NCBI RefSeq assembly: GCF_042466415.1 | Contig: NZ_JAXHCH010000002.1 | Coordinates: 372,001-436,000 of the forward strand | DNA length: 64,000 nucleotides | Direction: 5' to 3' | Source: Albirhodobacter sp042466415 | GTDB taxonomy: Bacteria > Pseudomonadota > Alphaproteobacteria > Rhodobacterales > Rhodobacteraceae | Shown: piece after piece, positions 9,642-16,028 of the stretch | Position numbering within the stretch: the first letter of the stretch is position 1 | Layout: each line of letters starts with the position of its first letter | Position numbers and translations under genes: made by a program | The notes under the pieces: generated by a model | The model's database searches: none | Seen by the model: only the letters and a program-made list of their open reading frames with translations | Told to the model about the DNA's origin: nothing

Positions 9642-9657
9642 TTTCATATAAATGCAA
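9642..9657. promoter_or_regulatory. Candidate LysR operator, copy 2
   Basis: TTTCAT-N4-ATGCAA, an inverted repeat matching at 5 of 6 arm positions, about 120 bases upstream of the ABC operon start. It mirrors the site at 4364-4379 with the same spacer length. Confidence 0.42.
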
Positions 9658-10051
9658 CCAACGCCGGATTGTTCGATTTATTTGCTACGTGTTGAATTTT
9701 TGTGCGGTACGCCCATAATCTCATCATTCCTTCCGGAGGCAGTGGCTCAGAAAGGGTGCGTGTTGAATCCTGCGAGGCTTTGACGCACCTGTCCAATCCA
9801 ACTTGATCCGCTGGCATCAAGACTTTCGCCGCCTTTTCATGAGAATATCATGTTGCAAAGGGCTTCGCGCCAAATGGAAAGCTGGCTCATCCGACACGTA
9901 AATCAACCCTCTGGAGCCTAGCGGACGTTCCACGACCCTCGACGATTATGCGGCACGACCCGCCTAGCCGGATGTTCGCTGCAACGCAAAATCAGGTGAT
10001 GGCCGGACTCACACTCTGCGGAGTTTTCTACCGTTGGCTGCACGTTGGTGG
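9658..10051. other. Intergenic stretch before the IS island
   Basis: Between the putative operator and the first IS end I see no convincing gene. A minus-strand frame of about 55 codons ends near 9645, but I do not recognise it and it has no supporting ribosome-binding site. Confidence 0.5.
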
Positions 10052-10088
10052 TAATCCCCCCATTTTTAACGGGGTGAGTTCGTAGAAT

Positions 10089-10859
10089 TTACGCGGCCAT
10101 TTTCAGTTTCTGGGCGGGTGTGATGCCGCCGATGCCCATATTCGGGCGGTCGTTATTGTAAGTCCATAGCCATTGCGTGGCGTGATCTTGTGCCTCCTCG
10201 ATGCTTTCGATGATGTATTGGTCGAGCCATTCATGCCGAACCGTTCGGTTGTAGCGCTCGATGTAGGCGTTCTGTTGCGGCTGGCCTGGTTGGATGTGCC
10301 GGATGGTAACTCCATGTTTCTCCGCCCATTTCATCAGCTTTTCACTGATGTATTCGGGGCCATTGTCCACCCGAATGGTGCCTGGCTTGCCACGCCATTC
10401 GATGATCCGGTCAAGGCTCCGGATCACGCGCTCGGCAGGCAAGGAAAAGTCCACCTCGATGCCCAGCCCTTCGCGGTTGAAGTCGTCCAGCACGTTCAGC
10501 AACCGAAAGGCACGGCCATCACCCAGCCGGTCAGCCATGAAGTCCATCGACCAGGTCATGTTCGGGGCTTCAGGCACCGCCAGCGCTTCAGGTTTGTCCC
10601 GCTTTAACCGCTTGCGGGGCTTGATCCGCAGGTTCAACTCCAGCTCGCAGTAGATCCGATAAACCCGTTTGTGGTTCCATGGATGCCCCTTCACATTGCG
10701 CAAATGCAGAAAACACAGCCCAAACCCCCAAGTCTTACGGGCGTCCGTCAGACCGGTCAGTAGATCGGCGATCTCTTCGTTCTCGGCACGCAACTGCGAT
10801 GCTTGCCCCACGTCGCGCCACTGCATGCTCGGCCATCTCGCGGCGTTGAGATGGCCCAG
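10089..10859 (-). pseudogene. IS407-type transposase OrfB with internal deletion
   Basis: Integrase-core transposase. The catalytic part is intact: TWSMDFMAD (first Asp), VDNGPEY (second Asp), NAYIERYNRTVR (Glu). The N-terminus should be read by a -1 shift at the end of orfA and begins correctly (KKVTGPSQRREMAEHAVARR...SIAVAC), but then jumps into LRAENEEIADLL in another frame. From memory of this family about 45-50 bases that should lie between are missing. The junction sequence TTGCGTGCCGA can be read as part of either side, which suggests deletion between short direct repeats. The element is probably immobile unless helped in trans. Confidence 0.7.
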
Positions 10860-11123
10860 TCACTTTTTTCCCAGGGCTTCCTTCAGCAAATCCGCCTGCA
10901 TGCTCAGGTCCGCATACATCCGCTTCAACCGCCGGTTCTCATCTTCCATGGCCTTCATCTGGCTGACCATGGACGCATCCATGCCGCCATACTTTGCCCG
11001 CCACTTATAGAACGACGCGTTGCTCATCCCATGCTCGCGGCAAAGCTCAGCCACCGGCACACCGCCCTCAGCTTGGCGCAGGATCGCAAGAATCTGGGGT
11101 TCGCTATATCTGGTCATCTTCAT
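10860..11123 (-). CDS. IS407-type transposase OrfA
   Basis: Helix-turn-helix protein that recognises the element ends, about 87 residues, with EPQILAILRQAEGGVPVAEL and SNASFYKWRAKYGG, then a leucine-zipper-like coiled coil ending LLKEALGKK. Start at ATG 11123 after AGGAG. The AAAAAAG near its 3' end is the usual -1 frameshift site into OrfB. Confidence 0.82.
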   Translation of the reverse strand: MKMTRYSEPQILAILRQAEGGVPVAELCREHGMSNASFYKWRAKYGGMDASMVSQMKAMEDENRRLKRMYADLSMQADLLKEALGKK

Positions 11124-11386
11124 CTGAATCTCCTCATGCATCTTGCCGAGAAAATTCTACTTCCGCAGCCCCTTACTTTCGGGGGGATTATCTCGTCAAT
11201 GTCCGGTTTCGCGAGCCGTTTCCAAAACGGTGTGTTGATTTCCACTTAGGCTCCAGACTCATTGATTTATAACCAGAACAAGATGGTTGCTGCGAGGGCG
11301 ATTGCAGACAGAAATACCTTTGGGCATCGATCGTATCGGGTGGAGACCCTTTTCCAGCCTTTCAGGCGACCGAACATTACCTCGAT

Positions 11387-11423
11387 CTGTTACCTGGCAG
11401 CGCATGTTTACATGTGTGAGAAG
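11387..11423 (-). repeat. Short palindromic insertion element, copy A
   Basis: 37 extra bases between the codons for N-R and I-E of the IS5 transposase. On the minus strand it begins CTTCTC, has a hairpin around CATGT-AA-ACATG, then GCTGCCAGG and ends AACAG. GTAAC occurs at both edges. Same stem core as copy B although it sits in an unrelated transposase. Confidence 0.65.
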
Positions 11424-11970
11424 GCGGTTACATCGTTTGTAGCGGCGCTTGTCATATTTTACGGGCTTGTCGCGCGACTTTCGTCCTAGTATACACGGCG
11501 TTATCCCCTTATCTACAAGGGCCTCACGGAACCAATCCGCATCATACCCTCGGTCACCCAATAATCAATCGGCGGTTGGCAGGCTCTTCACGAGGGCTCT
11601 GGCCCCAGTGTAATCGCTGACCTGGCCTGCGGTCATGAAGAACCGGATCGGCCCTCCAACCGTGTCGGTGACGGCATGCAACTTCGTGTTCATGTCGCCT
11701 TTTGTCCGCCCGATCAGACGTCCACGCCCCCCTTTTTCAACCGCAGGCTTGAGGCCGTGCGGTGCGCTTTGAGGTAGGTCGCGTCGATCGAGATGGTTTT
11801 ATTGTCAGGTGCCTCTGCGGCCAGTTCCGTCATGATCCTCGCAAACACACCCATGTCGCACCACCGCTTCCAACGATTGTAAATAGTCTTGGGAGGCCCA
11901 TACTCCTTGGGTGCATCACACCACCGCAACCCATTGCGATTGATGAAGATAATACCGCTGAGCACGCGCC

Positions 11971-12009
11971 CCCTCTCGGCGATGCAACGCATCGCCTGCC
12001 CCGCAACGG
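11971..12009 (+). repeat. Short palindromic insertion element, copy F
   Basis: About 38 extra bases in the N-terminal part of the IS5 transposase, in the opposite orientation to that gene. Begins CCCTCTC, hairpin GGCGATGC-AAC-GCATCGCC (8 bp stem), then CTGCCCCGCAACGG. Removing 38 bases rejoins V-D-D with R-R-V-L-S. Confidence 0.65.
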
Positions 12010-12174
12010 ATCATCAACGCGGTGCACACCATGGCTCTTCGGAAAATATGGCCGGAGCGGCACCATCTGGTCTTCGCTCAGCCAGTAAAGATTGCTCATA
12101 ATCACCCCTCAGTTCGAGCGGCTTGCATCATGCAGGCCTGACAGCCTCAAGTGGATTAATGGGTCCTGAGCCTT

Positions 12175-12740
12175 ATGTGTGCCGAACATCAGAAGGCTGC
12201 GGCCTTGCTGTATAATGACCAGGATGGCCCGATCATACATCTCGGACCGGGCAGGCAAGGCAAGTCAGAAGCCAACGATATTCTTGGAAATCTCGAAGCA
12301 GCAGAACCAACGATTTTGCGAGTTGTGCAAGATTCGAAAAGTTCCTTGCCGCCTCAAGTCGTTGATTGGGTTGAACAGCTCCTTAAGGCTTTGCCGTTTC
12401 CTCAGTCTCTGCTTTTCGAGGACGGCTGGTCGGAGGTGACACCTTCTGAAAACGCTCTTACGTTGATAGTTGGTGTACGTGAATTTCTTGCTCGTCAAAT
12501 CGAAGTGCAAGCCAGAGGAAACGCGAGGGATTTTCGAGCCGCTTTATCGTGGCCGACTGTCATGAGTATTATACCTATAAACCCATGACAGTCGGCCACG
12601 ATAAAGCGAGTGGTCCAGTCGGGGACTTCTGTCGCTGTCTGTCGGAAATTTTCGAGTTGGTCGGGCTTCAGCCAAAGGTCGTTGACTTAGCTTCACTCGC
12701 AAAGCGCTGCCCTGAGGCGGACGAATTACTTATGCGCTAA
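12175..12740 (+). pseudogene. Hypothetical protein gene interrupted by a 68-bp hairpin
   Basis: I do not recognise this protein. Reading from ATG 12175 (just inside the target duplication of the IS5-type element, so the true start may be lost) gives about 120 residues, soluble, with no membrane segment. The frame is then broken at a perfect inverted repeat at 12540-12608. Removing exactly 68 bases fuses R-D-F-R-A to S-G-P-V-G-D-F-C and extends the frame to the stop at 12740, giving a protein of about 165 residues. That clean repair supports an insertion. It lies between IS elements and next to an excisionase-like fragment, so it may be cargo of a former mobile element. Confidence 0.5.
12540..12608. 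repeat. Perfect 25-bp inverted repeat, 19-nt loop, inserted in a gene
   Basis: Left arm 12540-12564 begins CGCTTTATCGTGG and ends TGTCATG; right arm 12584-12608 is its exact complement. The loop (12565-12583) is AT-rich. It differs in sequence from the 38-bp family. Confidence 0.8.
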
Positions 12741-12883
12741 AGAGCTTATTTTGCTCACCCGATCGGTCGCGTTGGCCATCTCGAGATGCTGTTTACAAAA
12801 GTTGGATGGGTTGAAAACATGACATTCCGCGAGAAGTTACGAAACCTGTCGGCAATGAAATGTAGCCGACTGGAGTACTTACA

Positions 12884-13027
12884 ATGTCAGAACATTTGTT
12901 CGAGCGGGCGCGGCTATACGACGAATCCGACCTGGAGCTTGAGGCCATCGCGCCTCGTCAGAAGCGCGCACATTGGCGCCATCGCCGCGTTGGCCCGGCT
13001 TTTCTGAAGTTTGGGAGGCGTGTAAAG
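12884..13027 (+). pseudogene. AlpA/excisionase-like helix-turn-helix gene, 5' part cut by an IS
   Basis: ATG 12884 opens a 48-codon frame (MSEHLFERARLYDE, then QKRAHWRHRRVGPAFLKFG and RRV) that looks like the start of small MerR/AlpA-type DNA-binding proteins found on mobile elements. It runs straight into the left end of the IS3-type element at 13028. On the far side of that element, from 14301, the sequence V-I-R-D-A-D-L-A-E continues the expected motif. Family assignment is from pattern only. Confidence 0.5.
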
Positions 13028-13066
13028 TGAGCTACTCCCCATTTGTTGGACAGGATCTGGCGTAAA

Positions 13067-13930
13067 TTAAGCTACTCTTTGCACCTGCTGATCGGGGTTG
13101 GTTGTTTTAATTCTCTGCCAATAGACCACGGCAGGTGGCCTGCCGCCAAGCGAGGAATGCGGTCGCTTGTGATTGTAGAACTCGATCCATTTTCTGATGC
13201 CTGCTTTCGCCTCCGATCCGGTTTCCCAAGCATGCGGGTAGACGCATTCATACTTCAGGGACCGCCACAGTCGTTCGACGAAGATGTTGTCAAGGAAGCG
13301 GCCCTTGCCATCCATTGAAATGCGGACATTTGAGCGGCTCAGTCGGTCTGTCCATGCAAACGATGTGAACTGTGAGCCTTGGTCGGTATTCATAATCTCA
13401 GGCGGGCCGAACTTGTGGATCGCTTCGTTCAACGCATCGACGCAAAACTCTGCCTCCAGCGTGTTTGAGATGCGCCAAGCCAGCACCTTGCGTGTGTGCC
13501 AGTCCATGATTGCCACAAGATACAAGAATCCGCGCCGCATTGGCAGATAGGTAATGTCGGCGCACCAGACTTGGTTGGGCCGATTTACCCGCAACCCACG
13601 CAGCAGGTAAGGATAAATCTTGTGCCCCTTTGCCGCCTTGCTGGTGTTCGGCTTCTGATAGATGGGCATGAGGCCCATCAGCCGCATAATGCGTCTGATC
13701 CGTTTCTCGTTTACGACGTGATCCTCATTTCGCAGGTGCCAAGTCATCTGGCGCACGCCGTAAAACGGGGTTTCCAGGAACTGCTTATCAATCAGCCGCA
13801 TCAGGTCGAGGTTCATTTCACTTTCGCCTTTCGGCTCATAATAGAACGAGGATCGAGAGATCGACAGCAACGCGCATTGCTTCCCAACAGACAGCCCAGG
13901 CAGATTGGGCTCAACCATCTTGCACCTCAT
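13067..13930 (-). CDS. IS3-family transposase OrfB
   Basis: Integrase-core transposase of 287 residues. Catalytic residues are visible in VWCADITYLPM, NTDQGSQFTS and NIFVERLWRSLKYE. The ending YNHKRPHSSLGGRPP is typical of the family. Its ATG overlaps the stop of orfA (ATGA), consistent with frameshifted OrfAB production. No internal damage. Confidence 0.88.
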   Translation of the reverse strand: MRCKMVEPNLPGLSVGKQCALLSISRSSFYYEPKGESEMNLDLMRLIDKQFLETPFYGVRQMTWHLRNEDHVVNEKRIRRIMRLMGLMPIYQKPNTSKAAKGHKIYPYLLRGLRVNRPNQVWCADITYLPMRRGFLYLVAIMDWHTRKVLAWRISNTLEAEFCVDALNEAIHKFGPPEIMNTDQGSQFTSFAWTDRLSRSNVRISMDGKGRFLDNIFVERLWRSLKYECVYPHAWETGSEAKAGIRKWIEFYNHKRPHSSLGGRPPAVVYWQRIKTTNPDQQVQRVA

Positions 13931-14220
13931 TTGTCGGTCCAGGGTTTGAGCTTTCTTGCCAAAAAATCGTTGGCGACGGCCAACTCCCCAATCTTGGCGT
14001 GCAGGTCTTTGACCTGCTCTTCATCGACTTCCGGTGCCTTCCGGCCGCCACGCTCAAATACGCCAGACGCACCTTCAAGCAGAGCACGTTTCCATTGATG
14101 GATCATCGTGGGATGCACGCCGAACCGACTGGCCAGCTCGCTGACCGTCTCTTCGCCCTTCAGCGCTTCCAACGCTACCTTGGCTTTGAATTCTGGATGA
14201 TGTTGCTTCCGTTTCGACAT
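13927..14220 (-). CDS. IS3-family transposase OrfA
   Basis: 97-residue helix-turn-helix protein: FKAKVALEALKGEETVSELA and HPTMIHQWKRALLEG, then a coiled coil (EEQVKDLHAKIGELAVANDFL). It binds the IS ends and supplies the N-terminus of the OrfAB transposase. Confidence 0.86.
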   Translation of the reverse strand: MSKRKQHHPEFKAKVALEALKGEETVSELASRFGVHPTMIHQWKRALLEGASGVFERGGRKAPEVDEEQVKDLHAKIGELAVANDFLARKLKPWTDK

Positions 14221-14300
14221 CGTCGATCTCCTTCGTGTTGAAGATCAACAGACAACAAATCGCAGCTTACGTCAGTGTCCTAATTTTAGGGGGTAGCTCA

Positions 14301-14356
14301 GTCATTCGTGACGCGGATCTGGCGGAAATGAAAGGCTGGAGTTGCGACAAAGTTTG
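14301..14356 (+). pseudogene. 3' remnant of the AlpA-like gene
   Basis: Between the right end of the IS3-type element and the left end of the IS481-type element the frame reads V-I-R-D-A-D-L-A-E-M-K-G-W, as expected after the G-R-R-V at 13027. It is cut off by the IS481-type element. Confidence 0.4.
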
Positions 14357-14678
14357 TGTTTTATCCCAAGGTTTGATGGTGCGATCCTTTTTATGGAATG
14401 GAAGGCAGCCATGTGGGACAAGTTCGTCACGGGAGCGCCACGGCCACGCACGCGGTCAGAGCTACAATAATGAGGGCCGGTCCGCCATTGGTTCGAGGGA
14501 TGGCCCGAATGATCGCAAGCGTGCGACGGTCGAAGACTTTAAAACTGGGCCTAAAGAGCCGCGTTCGACCGTTCTTACGGAAGCGGAGGAAGCAATGATC
14601 GTCGCGTTCCGGCGGCATACGCTGTTGCTGCTGGATGATTGCCTCTATGCCCTCCAGCCATCGATTCCGCATCCATTG

Positions 14679-14713
14679 CCCTCTCATCGTTTGCGCAGCA
14701 AACGATGAGAGGG
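14679..14713 (+). repeat. Short palindromic insertion element, copy E
   Basis: Perfect hairpin: 15-bp stem starting CCCTCTCATCG, loop CGCAG, closing with the complement ending GAGAGGG. The extra sequence probably extends to the ACACGG that follows. It interrupts the IS481 transposase after P-S-I-P-H. Unlike the other copies the whole 5' CCCTCTC is part of the stem. Confidence 0.65.
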
Positions 14714-14835
14714 AGACACGGTCGGCACTGCATCGCTGCCTTCATTGGCACGGCATCTCGCGCTTGCCGGATATCGAGGGGGAAAAGCCAAAGCGCCCGA
14801 AGTTCAAACGTTACCCCATCGGCTTCTTTCACATC

Positions 14836-14872
14836 CACTGCCCGGCAGTGCATGTTTACATGCATGAGAGGG
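14836..14872 (-). repeat. Short palindromic insertion element, copy B
   Basis: 37 extra bases at the codon for the first catalytic Asp of the IS481 transposase, in reverse orientation. Read on the minus strand: CCCTCTC, hairpin TGCATGT-AA-ACATGCA, then a second hairpin CACTGCC-G-GGCAGTG. ACATC occurs on both sides, but an uninterrupted relative already has that repeat (ACATCGACATC), so it is not proof of a target duplication. Confidence 0.68.
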
Positions 14873-15183
14873 GACATCGCCGAGTTTCAGACTGAGGAGG
14901 AAAAGCTCTATCTCTTTGTGGGCATTGATCGAGCCAGCAAATTCGCGGTCACCCAACTAGTCGAAAAAGCCAATCGCAAGACAGCCTGGGAATTTCTAGA
15001 GCACCTGCTCAAGCAGGTTCCCTACCGCATCCACACGATCCTGACCGACAACGGCATCCAGTTCGCCGAGCAACCCCGGAACAGGAACACAGCGTATTCG
15101 CGCCAGATACGCTTCGACATGATCTGCGAGGCAAATGGGATCGAGCACCGCCTGACCAAGCCAAACCATCCGTGGACCAATGG

Positions 15184-15226
15184 CCCCCCTCTCAACGATT
15201 GCCAGCAATCGCCTGCCGGGCAGCGG
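15184..15226 (+). repeat. Short palindromic insertion element, copy C
   Basis: Net 39 extra bases, in frame, between N-G and V-E-R of the transposase. CCCTCTC at 15187, hairpin CGATTGC-CA-GCAATCG, second hairpin CTGCC-G-GGCAG, end CGG. Encodes about 13 extra residues including S-P-A-G-Q-R. Confidence 0.68.
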
Positions 15227-15238
15227 GTCGAGCGGATG

Positions 15239-15277
15239 CTTCTCGGCGTTTCCAAAGAATCGCCTGCCAGCCAACGG
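15239..15277 (+). repeat. Short palindromic insertion element, copy D
   Basis: 39 extra bases, in frame, between V-E-R-M and N-R-T, only 12 bases after copy C. CTTCTC, hairpin GGCGTTTC-CAAA-GAATCGCC with one mismatch, then CTGCCAGCCAACGG. Encodes L-L-G-V-S-K-E-S-P-A-S-Q-R. Confidence 0.66.
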
Positions 15278-15494
15278 AACCGGACGATCAAGGAGGCGAC
15301 CGTCAAGCGCTTCCACTACTAAAGCCACGACCAGTTGCACATGCACCTCACCGACTGCATGGCAGCCTACAACTTCGCCCGCAGACTCAAGACCCTCAAC
15401 GGGCTCACGCCCTATGAATACATCCGCAAGATCTGGACCTCGGAACCAGATCGATTCATCCTAAAACCGATCCACCAAATGCTGGGACTAAACA

Positions 15495-15860
15495 CCTAAA
15501 ATGTGCTGTGGCGTCTGGGCCTGAGAGTTTCGGCAAGATGAACAGGCGCGAACGGTCACGCAATGGTGGCGGGATCCGGTCCGCATCATTGGCTGTCATG
15601 ATCCCGTTCACCCGTGACATGTTGAACGGGATCCTATGATATGGGCATTCAAAATGCTGTGCCGTGCTTGGCGCCAGCATCTGCAGAAGCGACGTCGTCA
15701 GGCTGCTCGATATGGCGCGTGTGCTGGAGGCGGTTCCAGCCTTATCGACTTCGTCCACAATCATGAGCGGATTAGCAACTTTGGTTGCCAATACCGTCTT
15801 GACGGGTATTTCGGACAGCTCAGCCTCCCAACCTTTTTCGGTCCCCGACGGCTCTGATGA
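15495..15860 (-). pseudogene. Fragment of a Lon-like AAA+ ATPase
   Basis: The minus-strand frame reads P-S-G-T-E-K-G-W-E, then NPLMIVDEVDKAG (Walker B), TTSLLQMLAPSTA, GIMTANDADRIP (sensor 1) and PLRDRSRLFILPKLSG (arginine-finger region). These resemble the AAA+ core of Lon-type proteases. The Walker A half is missing (stop TAA at 15861-15863 upstream) and the C-terminal half is cut at 15495 by the end of the IS481-type element. Too little remains to function. Confidence 0.65.
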
Positions 15861-15924
15861 TTATAAAGCTGAATACCTGTCGATGGGTTGTCTCACAACT
15901 CCCCGCGTTTTCTTGAGGTTCAAC

Positions 15925-15961
15925 ATATAGATAGGGCGCCCACTGGGCGCCCTATCTATAT
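15925..15961. terminator. Perfect 18-bp palindrome, possible terminator
   Basis: Arms 15925-15942 and 15944-15961 are exact complements (ATATAGATAGGGCGCCCA on the left) around a single central base. It lies between the IS island and the NDUFS4-like gene, whose 3' end points towards it. A terminator is plausible but there is no long T run. Confidence 0.5.
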
Positions 15962-16028
15962 ACTTGCAATACTCTTCGCGGGATCCTTGCCCCGATTCCG
16001 AGACAACTTTGCCCCGATTTACACAAAC

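Larger units (their letters stand above)
10052..11191 (-). mobile_element. IS3-family element (IS407-type), defective
   Basis: The ends share an inverted repeat beginning TAATCCCCCC and later GTAGAATTT: left end near 10052, right end near 11191. About 1.14 kb, slightly short for the type because orfB carries an internal deletion. I found no convincing target-site duplication. Carries orfA and a broken orfB on the minus strand. Confidence 0.75.
11267..12099 (-). pseudogene. IS5/IS427-type transposase, disrupted by two insertions and a stop
   Basis: DDE transposase in two overlapping frames joined by a -1 shift at the A5G6 run near 11731. Start ATG 12099 with GAGGGGTGATT before it. Reading order: N-terminus (SNLYWLSEDQM to HRVDD), a 38-base insertion at about 11971-12008 that breaks the frame, RVLSGIIFINRNGLRW, first Asp in TISIDATYLK, a TGA at 11565-11567 where family members have Trp, second Asp in LLGDRGYDADW, then a 37-base insertion at 11387-11423 just before the catalytic Glu, and the tail IEVMFGRLK to ILFWL. 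Each lesion alone would inactivate it. Confidence 0.8.
11249..12172 (-). mobile_element. IS5-family element (IS427-type), dead
   Basis: Inverted ends GGCTCCAGACTCATT (from 11249) and, reversed, GGCTCAGGACCCATT (to 12172), flanked by a TTA duplication at 11246-11248 and 12173-12175. The length of 924 bp is about 75 bp more than the empty element would be, matching the two short palindromic insertions inside it. Confidence 0.82.
13028..14300 (-). mobile_element. IS3-family element, apparently intact
   Basis: Ends TGAGCTACTCCCC (left, 13028) and, reversed, TGAGCTACCCCCT (right, 14300), 1273 bp, with intact orfA and orfB on the minus strand. No 3-bp target duplication is obvious (AAG left, GTC right). 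It splits an AlpA-like gene. It is the only IS in the island without visible damage, so probably the youngest. Confidence 0.82.
14357..15494 (+). mobile_element. IS481-family element, dead
   Basis: Ends TGTTTTATCCCAAGG (with an extra base; left, near 14357) and, reversed, TGTTTAGTCCCAGC (right, near 15494), both continuing TTTG-TGG. About 1.14 kb including four short palindromic insertions. No target duplication found. Its left side abuts the AlpA-like remnant and its right side a Lon-like fragment, so the flanks were not originally adjacent. Confidence 0.75.
14413..15499 (+). pseudogene. IS481-type transposase with four short insertions, frameshifts and a stop
   Basis: Recognisable IS481 transposase in pieces: GQVRHGSAT near the start, then a degraded helix-turn-helix segment; KRATVEDFKTGPKEPRS; DDCLYALQPSIPH, broken by insertion E; ISRLPDIEGEKP to FFHI, broken by insertion B exactly at the first catalytic Asp; IAEFQTEEEKLYLFVGID; second Asp in TILTDNGIQFA; then insertions C and D on either side of V-E-R-M, which holds the catalytic Glu. 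A GAA to TAA change at 15320-15322 stops the frame after RFHY, while the tail (MAAYNFARRLKTLNG to GLNT) continues to 15499. Completely inactive. Confidence 0.82.

Noticed and set aside
9645..9820. Minus-strand frame of about 55 codons before the ABC operon
   Set aside because: No ribosome-binding site, no recognised similarity, and it overlaps the probable operator region.
14831..14878. ACATC on both sides of copy B as a 5-bp target duplication
   Set aside because: The uninterrupted sequence expected from relatives (H-I-D-I-A) already contains ACATC twice, so the repeat is not evidence of duplication.
11387..15277. CRISPR-like array
   Set aside because: The repeats are irregularly spaced, in both orientations and embedded in transposase coding sequence; there are no spacers and no cas genes.
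15598..15636. Hairpin GATCCCGTTCA / TGAACGGGATC inside the Lon-like fragment, first taken as another palindromic insertion
   Set aside because: The bases encode R-I-P-F-N-M-S-R-V-N-G-I-M-T-A-N-D, which continues the family pattern without an extra segment, so it is native coding sequence.
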